In this document: positions 1-8,732 of the stretch, in pieces
How positions within the stretch are numbered: position 1 is the stretch's first letter
Layout: every line of letters starts with the position of its first letter
DNA from: Abditibacterium sp.
GTDB lineage: Bacteria; Armatimonadota; Abditibacteriia; Abditibacteriales; Abditibacteriaceae
NCBI GenBank assembly: GCA_030448265.1
Contig: JAUJNG010000013.1
Location: 24,582-88,581 of the forward strand
Reading direction: 5' to 3'
Length of the DNA: 64,000 nt
Notes under the pieces: model-generated
Told to the model about the DNA's origin: nothing
What the model saw: the letters and a program-made list of their open reading frames with translations, nothing else
Databases searched by the model: none
Position numbers and translations under genes: made by a program

Positions 1-179
1 AAAGTGGCTTCAAAGGCCGCGAAATCCTTGCGGTCGCCGTGAATGATTTGCGCCCCTGGCGGCAGCCGATTTTCGCGCTGGCCGCGATTGAAAAGCGTCA
101 CTTGATGTCCGGCTTCCAATAGCTGGCGCGCGATGGCGGTGGAAATCAGGCCGGTGCCGCCGATAAAAAGAACGTGCAT
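1..179 (-). CDS. NAD-dependent epimerase/dehydratase, N-terminal part (runs off the window)
   Basis: The reverse strand from 179 encodes a start followed by HVLFIGGTGLISTAIARQLL, which is the GxxGxxG dinucleotide-binding loop of an extended short-chain dehydrogenase/epimerase. It continues with an acidic/basic second strand (TLFNRGQ) typical of NAD(P)-binding sugar epimerases. An AGGAG ribosome binding site lies just upstream of the ATG. Only about 59 residues are present because the gene leaves the window at position 1, so substrate and exact family cannot be named. It is divergent from the exported protein that starts at 295. Confidence 0.8.
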   Translation of the reverse strand, partial: MHVLFIGGTGLISTAIARQLLEAGHQVTLFNRGQRENRLPPGAQIIHGDRKDFAAFEAT

Positions 180-294
180 GGGAAAAACTCCTGGAGTTGA
201 GGCGCCCCCTCGTGCCGATGTTGTGCCACCGTTCGCATTAGAACCGCCCTGCGTTGCGCTGCGTCTGCGCGGTTTCCACCTACGGGAGAACATC

Positions 295-1380
295 ATGCAC
301 TGGCTTTTACTTTTGGCGCTTTTATCCTCGACCACCGACCTCAAAGGCGGCGGCTCAACTTCTTCACTCAACCGGCTCGCCGAAACCTCGTTGCGGCGTC
401 AACTGGGACAGGTCAACGGTGTCCGCGTTCAGGTTTCGCCTGGACGGGGCGGACGCGGTGATTTCGAATCGTTCGATGTTTCGCTCGACGGATTTTCCGC
501 CGACCGTCTCATGGGACTGGCGAATCAGGCGTCGCAAAACGAGCGCATCAATGACGGGCCTTCTTCCTCCGGCGGCGATACTTATCCCGTCGCGCCCCGC
601 AAAAATTTCGACGCGGGCGACTTGGGCGACATCCTCGGCGGCGCGGGCGGCGGCAAAATTGGCGGCATTCTGGGCGATATTCTGGGCGGCAGAAACAGGG
701 GCAATTCGGTGGGACGCATTGGCCGCATTCGCCTCAACGCCACCAACTTCACCTTTCAGGGCACGCGCTACAACAGCCTCTCCGCCGATCTGGGCGAGAT
801 TCGTTTCGATTGGAACAAGGCATTGCGCGGCAACTTCGACATTCAATCGGTTTCGCCAGGCTCGCTCGCGTTGAGTGTGAGCGGCGATCAGGCGGCGCGG
901 CTGCTGGCGCCGCGCCTGCCCTCGCTGCGCGATGTGCGGGTGCGCTTCAGCGATGGCCGCGCCTTTGTCAGCGCCAAAAGCGACGCCTACGGCGTTCGCG
1001 TGCCCTTCGAAGTCGGCGCCCGCCTTTCGGTGCAGCAAAATCGGGTCGTGGCGACGGATTTCGCGGCCTCGGTAGCCAAACTGCGTTTGCCGTCATTCGT
1101 CCTGGGCGAACTGACGCGCGGCGTCAATCCGCTCTACGATTTCGATCCGCAGGGACGCTGGCCCCTCGCCGTCAATCTCAACACGGCGCAAAGTGCAGGA
1201 AACGTGCTGGCGATGCGCGGCGGCGTTCAGTGGCTCGGCTTCGGCAATGGTCGCCGCACGGGCGAGCAAAATGATCCGCGAAATGGCGGGAGCCGCTATC
1301 CCGATGAGAATTTCCCCGACAGCCGCGACCGCCAGCGCAGTCCCAGCGATATTCTGGGCGACATTCTGGGGCGCCGGTAA
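295..1380 (+). CDS. Exported LmeA-like (DUF2993) lipid-binding-type protein
   Basis: The 361-residue product opens with a short hydrophobic signal-like stretch (MHWLLLLALLSS). A DUF2993/LmeA-type body follows: a conserved N-terminal segment on ligand-facing strands, then many alternating beta strands of the form 'RIRLNATNFTFQGTRYNSL'. Family members are periplasmic or envelope phospholipid-binding proteins; the ligand here is unknown. Residues about 100-140 are a Gly/Asp-rich low-complexity insert containing repeats of DILGG, and the same DILG motif returns at the extreme C terminus. ATG 295 is chosen because GGGAG lies 7 bases upstream; an in-frame upstream extension to 133 lacks such a site and would bury the signal peptide. 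Confidence 0.7.
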   Translation: MHWLLLLALLSSTTDLKGGGSTSSLNRLAETSLRRQLGQVNGVRVQVSPGRGGRGDFESFDVSLDGFSADRLMGLANQASQNERINDGPSSSGGDTYPVAPRKNFDAGDLGDILGGAGGGKIGGILGDILGGRNRGNSVGRIGRIRLNATNFTFQGTRYNSLSADLGEIRFDWNKALRGNFDIQSVSPGSLALSVSGDQAARLLAPRLPSLRDVRVRFSDGRAFVSAKSDAYGVRVPFEVGARLSVQQNRVVATDFAASVAKLRLPSFVLGELTRGVNPLYDFDPQGRWPLAVNLNTAQSAGNVLAMRGGVQWLGFGNGRRTGEQNDPRNGGSRYPDENFPDSRDRQRSPSDILGDILGRR

Positions 1381-1400
1381 AAGTGGGGAGTGCAACGCAA

Positions 1401-1436
1401 AACGCAGCGAAATCGAAAGACTTCGCTGCGTTTTTT
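1401..1436 (+). terminator. Rho-independent terminator between convergent genes
   Basis: An 11-bp perfect stem (AACGCAGCGAA with its complement at 1422-1432) encloses a 10-base loop and runs into a T tract on the forward strand. It sits in the 75-base gap between the LmeA-like gene and the convergent FKBP gene, so it should end the forward transcript. The short A run on its left could give weak reverse activity. Confidence 0.8.
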
Positions 1437-1455
1437 GTTGTCGAGACGTGGTTTC

Positions 1456-1923
1456 TCAACCCACTTTGAGCAGTTCGACTTCAAAAATTAGCGTCGCGTT
1501 GGGCGGAATCACGCCACCGGCGCCGCGCGAACCGTAGCCCAAATCGGACGGAATGATGAGTTTGCGCTTGCCGCCGACTTTCATACCCTGCACGCCCTCG
1601 TCCCAGCCTTTGATGACCTGGCCGCCGCCGAGCAGAAAACTGAAGGGGCCACGGCCATGCGACTGGTCGAAGAGCGTGCCATCTTCGAGCGTGCCGCGAT
1701 AATGGACGGTCACATTTTTCTTGGCAACGGCTTCGTCGCCATCGCCAACGGCGAGGTCTTGGTATTTGAGTCCAGATTCGGTGGTGACCATTTTGGGTTC
1801 CTCGGTTTGGGTTTGTGCTTTTTTGGGTTCATCCGCTTTGGCTTCGTCTGCGAAAGCGCGTGGAACTGGCGTTGCCGCAGCCAGTGCGAGGCCAAATAAA
1901 ACGCGGAAAGGTGAAATTTTCAT
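1456..1923 (-). CDS. Exported FKBP-type peptidyl-prolyl cis-trans isomerase
   Basis: The 155-residue product has a signal peptide (about 1-25, [18 protein letters not shown] then an AFA cleavage-like site), a charged linker rich in Lys, Glu and Thr, and one complete FKBP domain (about 48-155). Visible family motifs are [16 protein letters not shown], the [15 protein letters not shown] segment, and [19 protein letters not shown] near the active site. It should catalyse proline isomerisation during folding of exported proteins. Its start lies about 100 bases from the forward-strand short ORF at 2033, so the gap holds divergent promoters. Length is normal for a single-domain exported FKBP. Confidence 0.9.
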   Translation of the reverse strand: MKISPFRVLFGLALAAATPVPRAFADEAKADEPKKAQTQTEEPKMVTTESGLKYQDLAVGDGDEAVAKKNVTVHYRGTLEDGTLFDQSHGRGPFSFLLGGGQVIKGWDEGVQGMKVGGKRKLIIPSDLGYGSRGAGGVIPPNATLIFEVELLKVG

Positions 1924-2032
1924 GATGCTCGCTCAGTGTATCTTTTGGATGGGCATCGAGAAACCAACGCCCCTTGACGCCTTCGCCCGCGCCGCGTTAA
2001 CCTCCATGCGTCCGAAACCAGGAGGCTCTGCC

Positions 2033-2095
2033 ATGATGAACATTTTCTACCCCGCCATCGCCCTTTGCGGCCCACGTTTCGGTCGGTCTTTCTAA
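2033..2095 (+). CDS. Short peptide ORF with a strong ribosome binding site (possible leader peptide)
   Basis: A 20-codon frame (MMNIFYPAIALCGPRFGRSF) starts 7 bases after a consensus AGGAGG at 2020-2025, the strongest Shine-Dalgarno in this part of the window. It stops just before a terminator-like hairpin and about 110 bases before the ABC exporter start. No family is recognised. The layout of short peptide, hairpin with U tract, then transporter resembles transcription attenuation. No run of regulatory codons for one amino acid is seen, so the role is an inference. It may also be a free-standing small protein. Confidence 0.4.
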   Translation: MMNIFYPAIALCGPRFGRSF

Positions 2096-2113
2096 AAACG
2101 ACTCGACCGCTCC

Positions 2114-2167
2114 AACACGGGCCTCGCACCACTTTGCCTCGAAAAGCGTGCCGCCCGTGTTTTTTTG
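2114..2167 (+). terminator. Terminator-like hairpin upstream of the ABC exporter
   Basis: AACACGGGC at 2114-2122 pairs with GCCCGTGTT at 2153-2161, with an inner GCAC/GTGC pairing, and is followed by a run of seven T. It lies between the short ORF at 2033 and the exporter start at 2207. It either ends the short-ORF transcript or acts as an attenuator for the exporter. Confidence 0.65.
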
Positions 2168-2206
2168 TGTCTCGCGGCGCGATTTTCCCCTTCTGGGAGA
2201 ACATTT

Positions 2207-4408
2207 ATGCTCGCCGCACCGCCGCAAACTCATTCTTCATCTTCCCAATCCAACGGCCACCTCGACGGCCACGCCAATGAAATTCTGATTCGCCTCGACG
2301 CCGATATCCTCCCCGACGGCGATTTCGGCCACCGCGTTTTGGAAGTCACGCGCGCCGAAATCCGCGTTTTCGACGGCGACAAACTCTCGACGCGCATCCC
2401 GATTTCCGACCTCAAAAGCGCGCGCAACGAGCCGCTCGTTTCGGGCGGACGCCTCGAAGTCATCCTTCAAAGCGGCGCGCTCATTCCCGTCGTCGCCTAT
2501 TCGATGAGCGTGGCGGCGCAGTTTTCCGAAGCGGCGCGCGGTGTCGAACAACTCATCGAGGGCAAGCCGTTTTCCATCAACCAGAAAACCGAGAAAACGC
2601 GCTGCGAGAAATGCAAGCGCATTTTGCCCGAAAAAGACGGCATCTGTCCGGCCTGCATCAATCGCACCGCCGCGCTGTTGCGCGTGGGGTCGTATCTGGA
2701 GCCGTATAAAGCCCAGGCGGCTTGGTTGGCCTTTTTGTCGATTGTCACGACGGTCATCAACCTCGCGCCGCCCACGATTCAGGGCGCGCTCATCGACCGC
2801 GTTCTGGAGCCGCGCCGCGACATTGGACTATTATGGCAACTCATCGCCCTCTGGTTTTTCGCGCTCGCGGGCGCGGTCGTGCTGCAGGTGGTTTCGGCGC
2901 GGCTCACGACCTGGCTGGCCGGTCAAATCGCCACCGATTTACGCGCCGGCGTTTATCGCGCCGTCGAGTTTCTCGAACTGCAATTTTTCGACAAAAAACA
3001 GGTCGGCCAGATCACCTCGCGCATCACCCAGGACACCGACCGCGTGTGGGGATTTCTCGCCGAAGGGCTGCCGTTTTTGCTGTCCAACCTGCTGCTCGTC
3101 ATCGGCGTGCTGTTTTTGCTGTTTCAGGTGAGCTGGAAACTCGCGCTCGCGGTGATGGCGCCGATTCCGGTCGTGGTGTTCGTGGGCATCTATTTCTGGG
3201 ATCACCAATCGACGCTGTTTCAGCGCGTTTCGAGTCGATGGGGCCGCTTTCACACCCATCTCAATGAAGCGCTGACTGGCATTCGCGTCGTCAAAGCCTT
3301 CGCGCAGGAAGATTATGAAAACCAGAAATTCACCCGTTTTAACAGTCAGTTGAAAGAAGCGGGCATCGTGGCCGACAACTACTGGCACACCATTTTCGGC
3401 GCCATGAGTTTCTGCACTTCGCTGGGCGCGCTGATCTGCTGGAGCGTGGGCGGCTATTTCGTTTTTACCGGCGAACTGACTTTGGGCAGTTTCTGGCGCG
3501 CCAACGCTTATCTGGGCCTGATTTACGGGCCGATGCAATGGTTCGCACAGGTCAACAACTGGTTCAGCCGCGCGATGGCGGGCGCGGAAAAGATTTTCGA
3601 GGTCATGGACGCCAAACCGGAACCTTACAACCGGAGCGGCCAGAAACCCGAAATTTCCGGCCATGTGAGGTTCCAAAACGTGCGCTTTGGCTATGACAAA
3701 TCCAATCCTGTGCTGAAAAATCTGGATTTCGAGGCCAAACCAGGCGATTTCATCGGTCTGGTGGGCAAATCGGGCGCGGGGAAATCGACCACCATCAACC
3801 TGATTTGCCGTTTCTACGAACCCGATGCCGGAGCGCTTCTGGTAGACGGCCTTGACTACCGCGAGATGGATTTGCAGCACTGGCGGCGCAACATCGGCAT
3901 CGTGTTGCAGGAGCCGTTTTTGTTCAACGGCACCATCGCCGACAACATCGCCTACGGCAAGCCCGACGCCAGTTTTGAGGAAATCGTCGCCGCCGCCAGA
4001 GCCGCCGAAGCGCACGCCTTTATTCTGGGCAAAAGCGACGGCTACGATTCGATTGTCGGCGAGCGCGGCGGCAAACTGTCGGGCGGCGAGCGCCAGCGCA
4101 TCTCGATTGCGCGCGCCATTTTGCACGATCCCAAAATCCTCATTTTGGACGAAGCGACGGCCAGTGTCGATGTCGAAACCGAAAAACAGATTCAGCAGGC
4201 GATGAAGCGATTAGTTGAAGGCCGAACCACGTTTGCCATCGCGCACCGTCTGGCGACTTTGCGCAACGCCACGCGCCTGATTGTGCTGGATAAAGGTGAG
4301 ATCGTCGAAAGCGGCACGCACGCGGAGTTGATGGATAAAAACGGCGAATTTGCGAAGTTGGTGCGGACGCAGAGCGAAATTAACGAGATTATCGGCGTGA
4401 CGCAGTAA
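2207..4408 (+). CDS. ABC exporter with N-terminal DUF1854-associated region and zinc-ribbon-like insert
   Basis: This 733-residue half-transporter fuses a membrane domain and an ATPase domain. Residues about 1-125 form a beta-rich soluble region. Residues about 134-152 contain two CxxC pairs (CEKC and CPAC) that look like a zinc ribbon. Six membrane segments follow at about 160-450. The ATPase part has Walker A GKSGAGKST (about 520), Q-loop VLQEPF, signature LSGGERQRISIARAI, Walker B ILILDEATAS (about 645) and the switch histidine in AHRLATL. ATG 2207 has GGGAG 7 bases upstream. The next gene encodes a DUF1854 protein. RefSeq-style names call this pairing cyanophycin-metabolism associated, but no cyanophycin synthetase is visible here, so the substrate is unknown. 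Confidence 0.88.
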   Translation: MLAAPPQTHSSSSQSNGHLDGHANEILIRLDADILPDGDFGHRVLEVTRAEIRVFDGDKLSTRIPISDLKSARNEPLVSGGRLEVILQSGALIPVVAYSMSVAAQFSEAARGVEQLIEGKPFSINQKTEKTRCEKCKRILPEKDGICPACINRTAALLRVGSYLEPYKAQAAWLAFLSIVTTVINLAPPTIQGALIDRVLEPRRDIGLLWQLIALWFFALAGAVVLQVVSARLTTWLAGQIATDLRAGVYRAVEFLELQFFDKKQVGQITSRITQDTDRVWGFLAEGLPFLLSNLLLVIGVLFLLFQVSWKLALAVMAPIPVVVFVGIYFWDHQSTLFQRVSSRWGRFHTHLNEALTGIRVVKAFAQEDYENQKFTRFNSQLKEAGIVADNYWHTIFGAMSFCTSLGALICWSVGGYFVFTGELTLGSFWRANAYLGLIYGPMQWFAQVNNWFSRAMAGAEKIFEVMDAKPEPYNRSGQKPEISGHVRFQNVRFGYDKSNPVLKNLDFEAKPGDFIGLVGKSGAGKSTTINLICRFYEPDAGALLVDGLDYREMDLQHWRRNIGIVLQEPFLFNGTIADNIAYGKPDASFEEIVAAARAAEAHAFILGKSDGYDSIVGERGGKLSGGERQRISIARAILHDPKILILDEATASVDVETEKQIQQAMKRLVEGRTTFAIAHRLATLRNATRLIVLDKGEIVESGTHAELMDKNGEFAKLVRTQSEINEIIGVTQ

Positions 4409-4426
4409 GAGTGAATACGCGGACGT

Positions 4427-4567
4427 TTGGCCCCTCCCCGTCCCTCCCCACAAGTGGAGAGGGGGTCAGATTGCGACTTGCTCCATTTCACTGAAATTCG
4501 CAGCAAAAACGAGCAAATGAGAAATTGACCCCCTCTCCACTTGTGGGGAGGGACGGGGAGGGGCCAA
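4427..4567. repeat. Long inverted repeat, 42-bp perfect arms (GC-rich family)
   Basis: The left arm at 4427-4468 and right arm at 4526-4567 are perfect reverse complements built from C-rich and G-rich blocks around CACAAGTGGAGAGGGGG. The 57-base loop resembles the loop of the repeat at 5763 (both contain ATTGC-ACT then CTCCA-TTCA). It separates the exporter from the DUF1854 gene and leaves only 22 bases before the next start codon. Confidence 0.9.
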
Positions 4568-4588
4568 TCCTGCAAGTTGATCAAACCC

Positions 4589-5056
4589 ATGAAAATCGAA
4601 CTTTTCCACCAACCCGCCACCCGCCTGTGCGCCCAGATTGACGACGAAAAATGCGTTCTGGGCGTCAAGCCGGTGTGGGCGGCGCCGCTTTCGCGCCCGA
4701 AACGTTATCTGGCGCTTCTCGATCCCAAAGGCGAAGACATCGCGCTGCTCTTCGAGCCGGAAAGGGAGCTTTCGAGCGCGTCGTGGCAGGCGGTGCAAAG
4801 CGAAATTCGGCGCCGCGATTTGACGAGCCGCATCGCGCGCCTCCAGAGCGTGCGCGAAGACAACGGCGCGGCTTATTTTTCGGTCGAAACCGACCGAGGC
4901 GCCCGCGATTTCGTGGCGACCAGCCTTTCGACCAATGCCATCTGGTTCGGCGAAAACCGCCTGCTTCTCATCGACACCGAAGGCAATCGCTTTGAAATTG
5001 AGGACGTGGCGGCGCTCGAACCGCGCAGCCGCGCGCTCCTCGAAGGCATTTTGTAA
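4589..5056 (+). CDS. DUF1854 family protein
   Basis: The 155-residue product matches the DUF1854 pattern: RRRDLTSRIARLQSV, then YFSVETDRGARDFVA, a short unstructured link, LLLIDTEGNRFEIEDVAAL, and a final SRALLEGIL. In other bacteria DUF1854 proteins sit next to an ABC exporter whose N terminus carries a related region, which is the arrangement seen here with the gene at 2207. They are annotated as cyanophycin-metabolism associated, but their biochemical role is not established. No signal peptide or membrane segment is present. ATG 4589 is chosen because it follows the inverted repeat and gives the family's N terminus; no clear ribosome site is seen. Confidence 0.85.
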   Translation: MKIELFHQPATRLCAQIDDEKCVLGVKPVWAAPLSRPKRYLALLDPKGEDIALLFEPERELSSASWQAVQSEIRRRDLTSRIARLQSVREDNGAAYFSVETDRGARDFVATSLSTNAIWFGENRLLLIDTEGNRFEIEDVAALEPRSRALLEGIL

Positions 5057-5068
5057 AATTGGGCCATC

Positions 5069-5764
5069 ATGCCCGCTCCCGACAACAGCCCTCAGCATCT
5101 TCTGGTTACGCACGCGACTCTGGCGGGCCTCACGCCGCTCATTCCGATTCCGCTTCTCGACGACATTTTTTACCGTCATTTTTTGCGCTCGATGGTGAAG
5201 CGTCTCGCGGCAACGCACGCGCAGGAGCCAAGCAACGCAGAAATCGAGATTCTGACCGCTCAAAAGGGCCGAGGCTGCGCCCTGGGCTGTCTGGGAACCG
5301 TTCTGCTCTACCCGCTCAAAAAAGTGCTGAGAAAGATTTTTTTCTTTCTGGAATGGAAGCGCGCCGCCGACACCATCAGCCACACCTACTATTTCGGCTA
5401 TTTGATCCAGACCGCGCTCGCTGAGGGCTGGATTCAAAGCCACGGCGCGGCCAGGGTGCGCGCGGCGATAGACGACGTTCTCGCTCGCACCAACACCAGC
5501 CTCATCACCCGCGCGGCTTTCGGCGTAGTGGGGCAGTCGAAAGGCGTCCTCCAAAGCCTGGGGCAACTCCTGCTTCGCAACCTGCCCAACGCCAGAGGCG
5601 GCGCCGGTGAAGCCGAAGTGAGCCAGGCGAGTGCCGCCGTCGAGGAAGAAGAGCGGCTGAGCGGCCTTGTCAATCGCCTGCAAAGCGCCATTGCGGCTCT
5701 GCCCGCCGAACATTTTCAACAGTTGCGGGGCGAACTGGCGAGCGAGTTGGAGCGGCGTCCCTAA
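5069..5764 (+). CDS. Conserved-looking protein of unknown function downstream of DUF1854
   Basis: I do not recognise this 231-residue protein. It starts 13 bases after the DUF1854 stop, so it probably belongs to the same transcript. It opens with LLVTHATLAGLTPLIPIPLLDD. A Cys/Gly segment follows (GRGCALGCLGTVLLYPLKK, about 65-90) and then an amphipathic stretch (KIFFFLEWKR) that could lie on a membrane. The middle is helical. The C-terminal 45 residues are charged and coiled-coil-like, with EEEERLSGLVNRLQSA. The context suggests a role together with the exporter/DUF1854 pair, but that is inference only. Confidence 0.6.
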   Translation: MPAPDNSPQHLLVTHATLAGLTPLIPIPLLDDIFYRHFLRSMVKRLAATHAQEPSNAEIEILTAQKGRGCALGCLGTVLLYPLKKVLRKIFFFLEWKRAADTISHTYYFGYLIQTALAEGWIQSHGAARVRAAIDDVLARTNTSLITRAAFGVVGQSKGVLQSLGQLLLRNLPNARGGAGEAEVSQASAAVEEEERLSGLVNRLQSAIAALPAEHFQQLRGELASELERRP

Positions 5765-5898
5765 CCTCCCCTGCCCCCTCCTTCGTAAGGAGGGGAGACC
5801 ACATTGCAACTGTCTCCACTTCATTGAGAAGTTGAAGTGAAATGGAGATTCTTGCGCGCTCGACTCCCCTCCTTACGAAGGAGGGGGCGGGGGAGGTT
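5763..5898. repeat. Long inverted repeat, 34-bp arms with one mismatch (GC-rich family)
   Basis: The arms at 5763-5796 and 5865-5898 share CCCCCTCCTTCGTAAGGAGG-type blocks. Inside the loop a second weaker hairpin forms (CTCCACTTCA against TGAAGTG...GGAG). The left arm touches the stop codon of the preceding gene. The core CTCCTTACGAAGGAG also appears in the small repeat at 47374. Confidence 0.88.
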
Positions 5899-5933
5899 CC
5901 CCAAGCGGCGCCGCCCTTGCACCATCATCTCCC

Positions 5934-8612
5934 GTGCTTCCCACCATTCAAGACCGCTTTCTCCCGCCCGACCGCGCGGCTTTTCTGGCCGCCGAACCGC
6001 CCACGGGCCGCGTCATCGTCATCGCGCCGACGCGCGCGGCGTGCGAAACCATTGAAATCGCGCTCGGACTGCATCTCGACACCTTTCTGGAGCGCCATCA
6101 CGGACAGCGCGTGCGCGAACTGGCGCAAAGCGGTCAGGGCTTTGGCATCATCGCCGGAACCGGAACCGGAAAAACGCTCGCCATTCGCCCCATCGCCGAG
6201 GAAATTTTGCGCGCGCCACTTAAAGTGGGCGTGGTCAACCGCGAACGTGAGGCGACACCCGAACTGCCCGATTTAAACGTGCTGATTGTGACCACCGGCA
6301 TCGCGCGGCGCTGGTTTCAGGACGGCGACATCCTCGCGCGCGACACGCTCGTAGTGGACGAAATCCACCAGACTTCGGCGGAACTGGAACTCTGTCTCGC
6401 GCTGGGAAAGCGGGTTGGCTGCCGCTTCATCTGGCTTTCGGCGACGGTCGATCCCAGGTTTTACCGCAATTATTTGAACTCCGCCGACGTGCTTCAGGTG
6501 ACGGCTTTCGACCCCAAAAAATCGGCGCAGGTGCGCGTGGTGGCCCTCCCGCCGACGCAGTTTCTGGGCCGGCATTTTCTGTCTCAGGTCGAAGCGGAAA
6601 GGCGCGGCGTGGGCGTGTTTTTGCCGACGCGCGCCGGTGTCGAGCAGGCCGCAACCGAGGTGGGCGAACGTTTCCCGCAGCTACAAGTCGCGTTTTATCA
6701 CGGCGGCGAACCGATCCGCGCCATCCGGCCCTTTCTGGAAGACGAGGGCGCGCCCAAGCCCTATCTGCTGGCGATGACGGCGGCGGGCCAGAGCGCGCTC
6801 AACGTGCGCGGTCTGGATACCATTGTCATCGACGACACGCGCTTTTCCAACGTGATTACCGGCGGGCGCAACGTGCTGACGCGGCTGCCTCTGGGCAACA
6901 ACGAGATTTTGCAGATGGCGGGGCGCGTTCACGGGCGCGTCGAGGGCGGGCGCGTCTTCATCCTTTCCGAACGCGCCATCGATTTCGCCACGCTGCGTCC
7001 CACGGCGCCCGATTTTCAGCTCGCGGGCGATTCGGAGCGCGTCGCGCTCACCTGCGCCGATCTGGGCGTGCGCGCCGATGAACTGGAACTTCCCGTGCCG
7101 CTCAACGGCCCCGCCTACCGCCGCGCCCTCGCCGAACTGCAAAATCGGGGCATTATCAACGATCAGGGACGGCTTTCGCGCTACGGCAAAACCATCGAAG
7201 CGCTGCCGGTGGATCGGGTCTGGGCCGAGCTTCTGGTCAACGCCGACCGCGATTTGGTGCCTTATCTCGCCGTGATGAGTTCGATTGAAAGCCTGCACCG
7301 CATGACGCGCGAGGAGCGCGACCTCGACGGCCTCATCGTGCCAGGCAGCGACCATCTCACCTCCTACAACCTCTACGCCGAGGCGTTTGAGCGCGCCGGA
7401 TTCGTGGGCGAGGTTTACGGCCTGCCGCGCCATTTATTCGAGTCGGAGGCGGTGGCGCAATGGGCTGAGGCGCGCGGGGTGCTGGTGAAATCGCTCGAAG
7501 ACGCGGCCCTGGCGATGGCGGCGGTGCTGCGCGCCATGAACGTGCCGTTGCCCGCGCAAATGCCGCTCGCCGACGAGAAGGTGCGGCGCCGCTTTACCGA
7601 TCTTCTCGCGCGCTTTATGCCCTTCGATCTGGTCATCGACGAGGAAACCGCCGACGGGCAAAGCGCGCGCGTGGGGAAAACCAGCGTGTGCGGGGGCATG
7701 GGCGCCATCGCGGGCACGCTGCGCTATTTCGCCGACCGCAACGGCATCCCTCGCGCCGCTATCGAAGGCACGCGGCTCGGATTCGACCAACTGCGCCGCT
7801 ACGCGCGGCCCGCGCAAATCGAGTTCGTTTACGATGCCAATCGCCCCGCCGCGCCGCTCGTTCTGAAGCGCACGGTGGAATATCACGGCTTCATTTTGGA
7901 AAGCCAGAGCGAGCCGGTGCGCGAGTTTCCCCCAGAATTGGCGGGGCAGGCGCGGCGCGCTCTGGCCGAGGCGCTGGCACGCGGCGAGGCTTATCACACG
8001 GCGGTGAGGGCCAACCACGCCGCCATCGAGGAAGTGCGCGAGATGTTCCGGCGTTCGGGCGGCCAGACGCCGCGTCTGGGCGGGGCCGAACTCGCGGATT
8101 TTTACGAGGCGCAACTGGCGGCGCAGGGCGTGAATTCGCTGCTGGAATTTCGCCAGGCGCGCCTGGTGGTGCGCGCCGACGATTTCGTTCCGGCGTCGCA
8201 GCGCGCGCAGCTTTGGGCGCTGCCCTCCGAGGTCATGGTGCGCGGTGTCGCGGTCAAAATTCATTACGCGATTGAAGAAAGCGCCTCCGAGGACGGCAAG
8301 CCGGTGATTGTCGGGGTGGCGCGTCTTCATCTGCCCGAAAAACTGGCGCGCACGCTGAGGGAAGAGGAACTGCCGGTTCTCGACCGCCCGCTTCGCTTCA
8401 TGGTGACGCGAGGGCAGCGCGGCGCGGTGCGCGCCGACACGCTGGAGGAGTTGCAGGAGTTGCTGGAAGGCCCCTGGTCGCCCAACGATAACGAGCCGCC
8501 CGAACCGGAGCGCGTTCGGGGGAAGCGCGATGTCAAGGCCGCTAACAAACAGGGTGGGCCAAAGAAGGGTAAACGGCCTGGGGTTCCAGGTCGAGGCGGG
8601 CGGCGGCGTTAG
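5934..8612 (+). CDS. DEAH-type (HrpA/HrpB-like) superfamily 2 helicase
   Basis: This 892-residue protein has the superfamily 2 motifs in order: Walker A GTGTGKT (about 75-82), DEIH box (about 142), SAT motif III (about 168), and a motif VI variant QMAGRVHGR (about 326) where RNA helicases usually have QRxGRxGR. A winged-helix/ratchet-like region (YRRALAELQNRGIINDQGRLS, about 390-420) follows as in DEAH helicases. The long C-terminal half is unrecognised. The last 35 residues are strongly basic (KKGKRPGVPGRGGRRR), suggesting nucleic-acid binding. It probably unwinds RNA or RNA:DNA in the cytoplasm. The start is a GTG with no clear ribosome site, so the N terminus is approximate. Confidence 0.8.
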   Translation: MLPTIQDRFLPPDRAAFLAAEPPTGRVIVIAPTRAACETIEIALGLHLDTFLERHHGQRVRELAQSGQGFGIIAGTGTGKTLAIRPIAEEILRAPLKVGVVNREREATPELPDLNVLIVTTGIARRWFQDGDILARDTLVVDEIHQTSAELELCLALGKRVGCRFIWLSATVDPRFYRNYLNSADVLQVTAFDPKKSAQVRVVALPPTQFLGRHFLSQVEAERRGVGVFLPTRAGVEQAATEVGERFPQLQVAFYHGGEPIRAIRPFLEDEGAPKPYLLAMTAAGQSALNVRGLDTIVIDDTRFSNVITGGRNVLTRLPLGNNEILQMAGRVHGRVEGGRVFILSERAIDFATLRPTAPDFQLAGDSERVALTCADLGVRADELELPVPLNGPAYRRALAELQNRGIINDQGRLSRYGKTIEALPVDRVWAELLVNADRDLVPYLAVMSSIESLHRMTREERDLDGLIVPGSDHLTSYNLYAEAFERAGFVGEVYGLPRHLFESEAVAQWAEARGVLVKSLEDAALAMAAVLRAMNVPLPAQMPLADEKVRRRFTDLLARFMPFDLVIDEETADGQSARVGKTSVCGGMGAIAGTLRYFADRNGIPRAAIEGTRLGFDQLRRYARPAQIEFVYDANRPAAPLVLKRTVEYHGFILESQSEPVREFPPELAGQARRALAEALARGEAYHTAVRANHAAIEEVREMFRRSGGQTPRLGGAELADFYEAQLAAQGVNSLLEFRQARLVVRADDFVPASQRAQLWALPSEVMVRGVAVKIHYAIEESASEDGKPVIVGVARLHLPEKLARTLREEELPVLDRPLRFMVTRGQRGAVRADTLEELQELLEGPWSPNDNEPPEPERVRGKRDVKAANKQGGPKKGKRPGVPGRGGRRR

Positions 8613-8732
8613 CGAAACGGAATGGAAGTGAAGAAAAATAATACGGCTGAGATGTGCGATGCGCGGCGCTACAAAAACGCAGTTAGAAAGGTTGGAAAGA
8701 TACAAGAGATATGCTCGTATCGGTGTGCGTAA

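Noticed and set aside
364..1038. Long open frame antisense to the LmeA-like gene
   Set aside because: It is an antisense frame created by high GC and has no ribosome site or family motif; the forward gene explains the region.
4427..5898. A CRISPR-like array formed by the two GC-rich repeats
   Set aside because: There are only two units, they are inverted and far apart, with no regular spacers and no cas genes nearby.
7434..8705. A 423-codon reverse frame under the helicase
   Set aside because: No recognisable domain, composition typical of antisense frames in GC-rich genes, and complete overlap with helicase motifs on the other strand.
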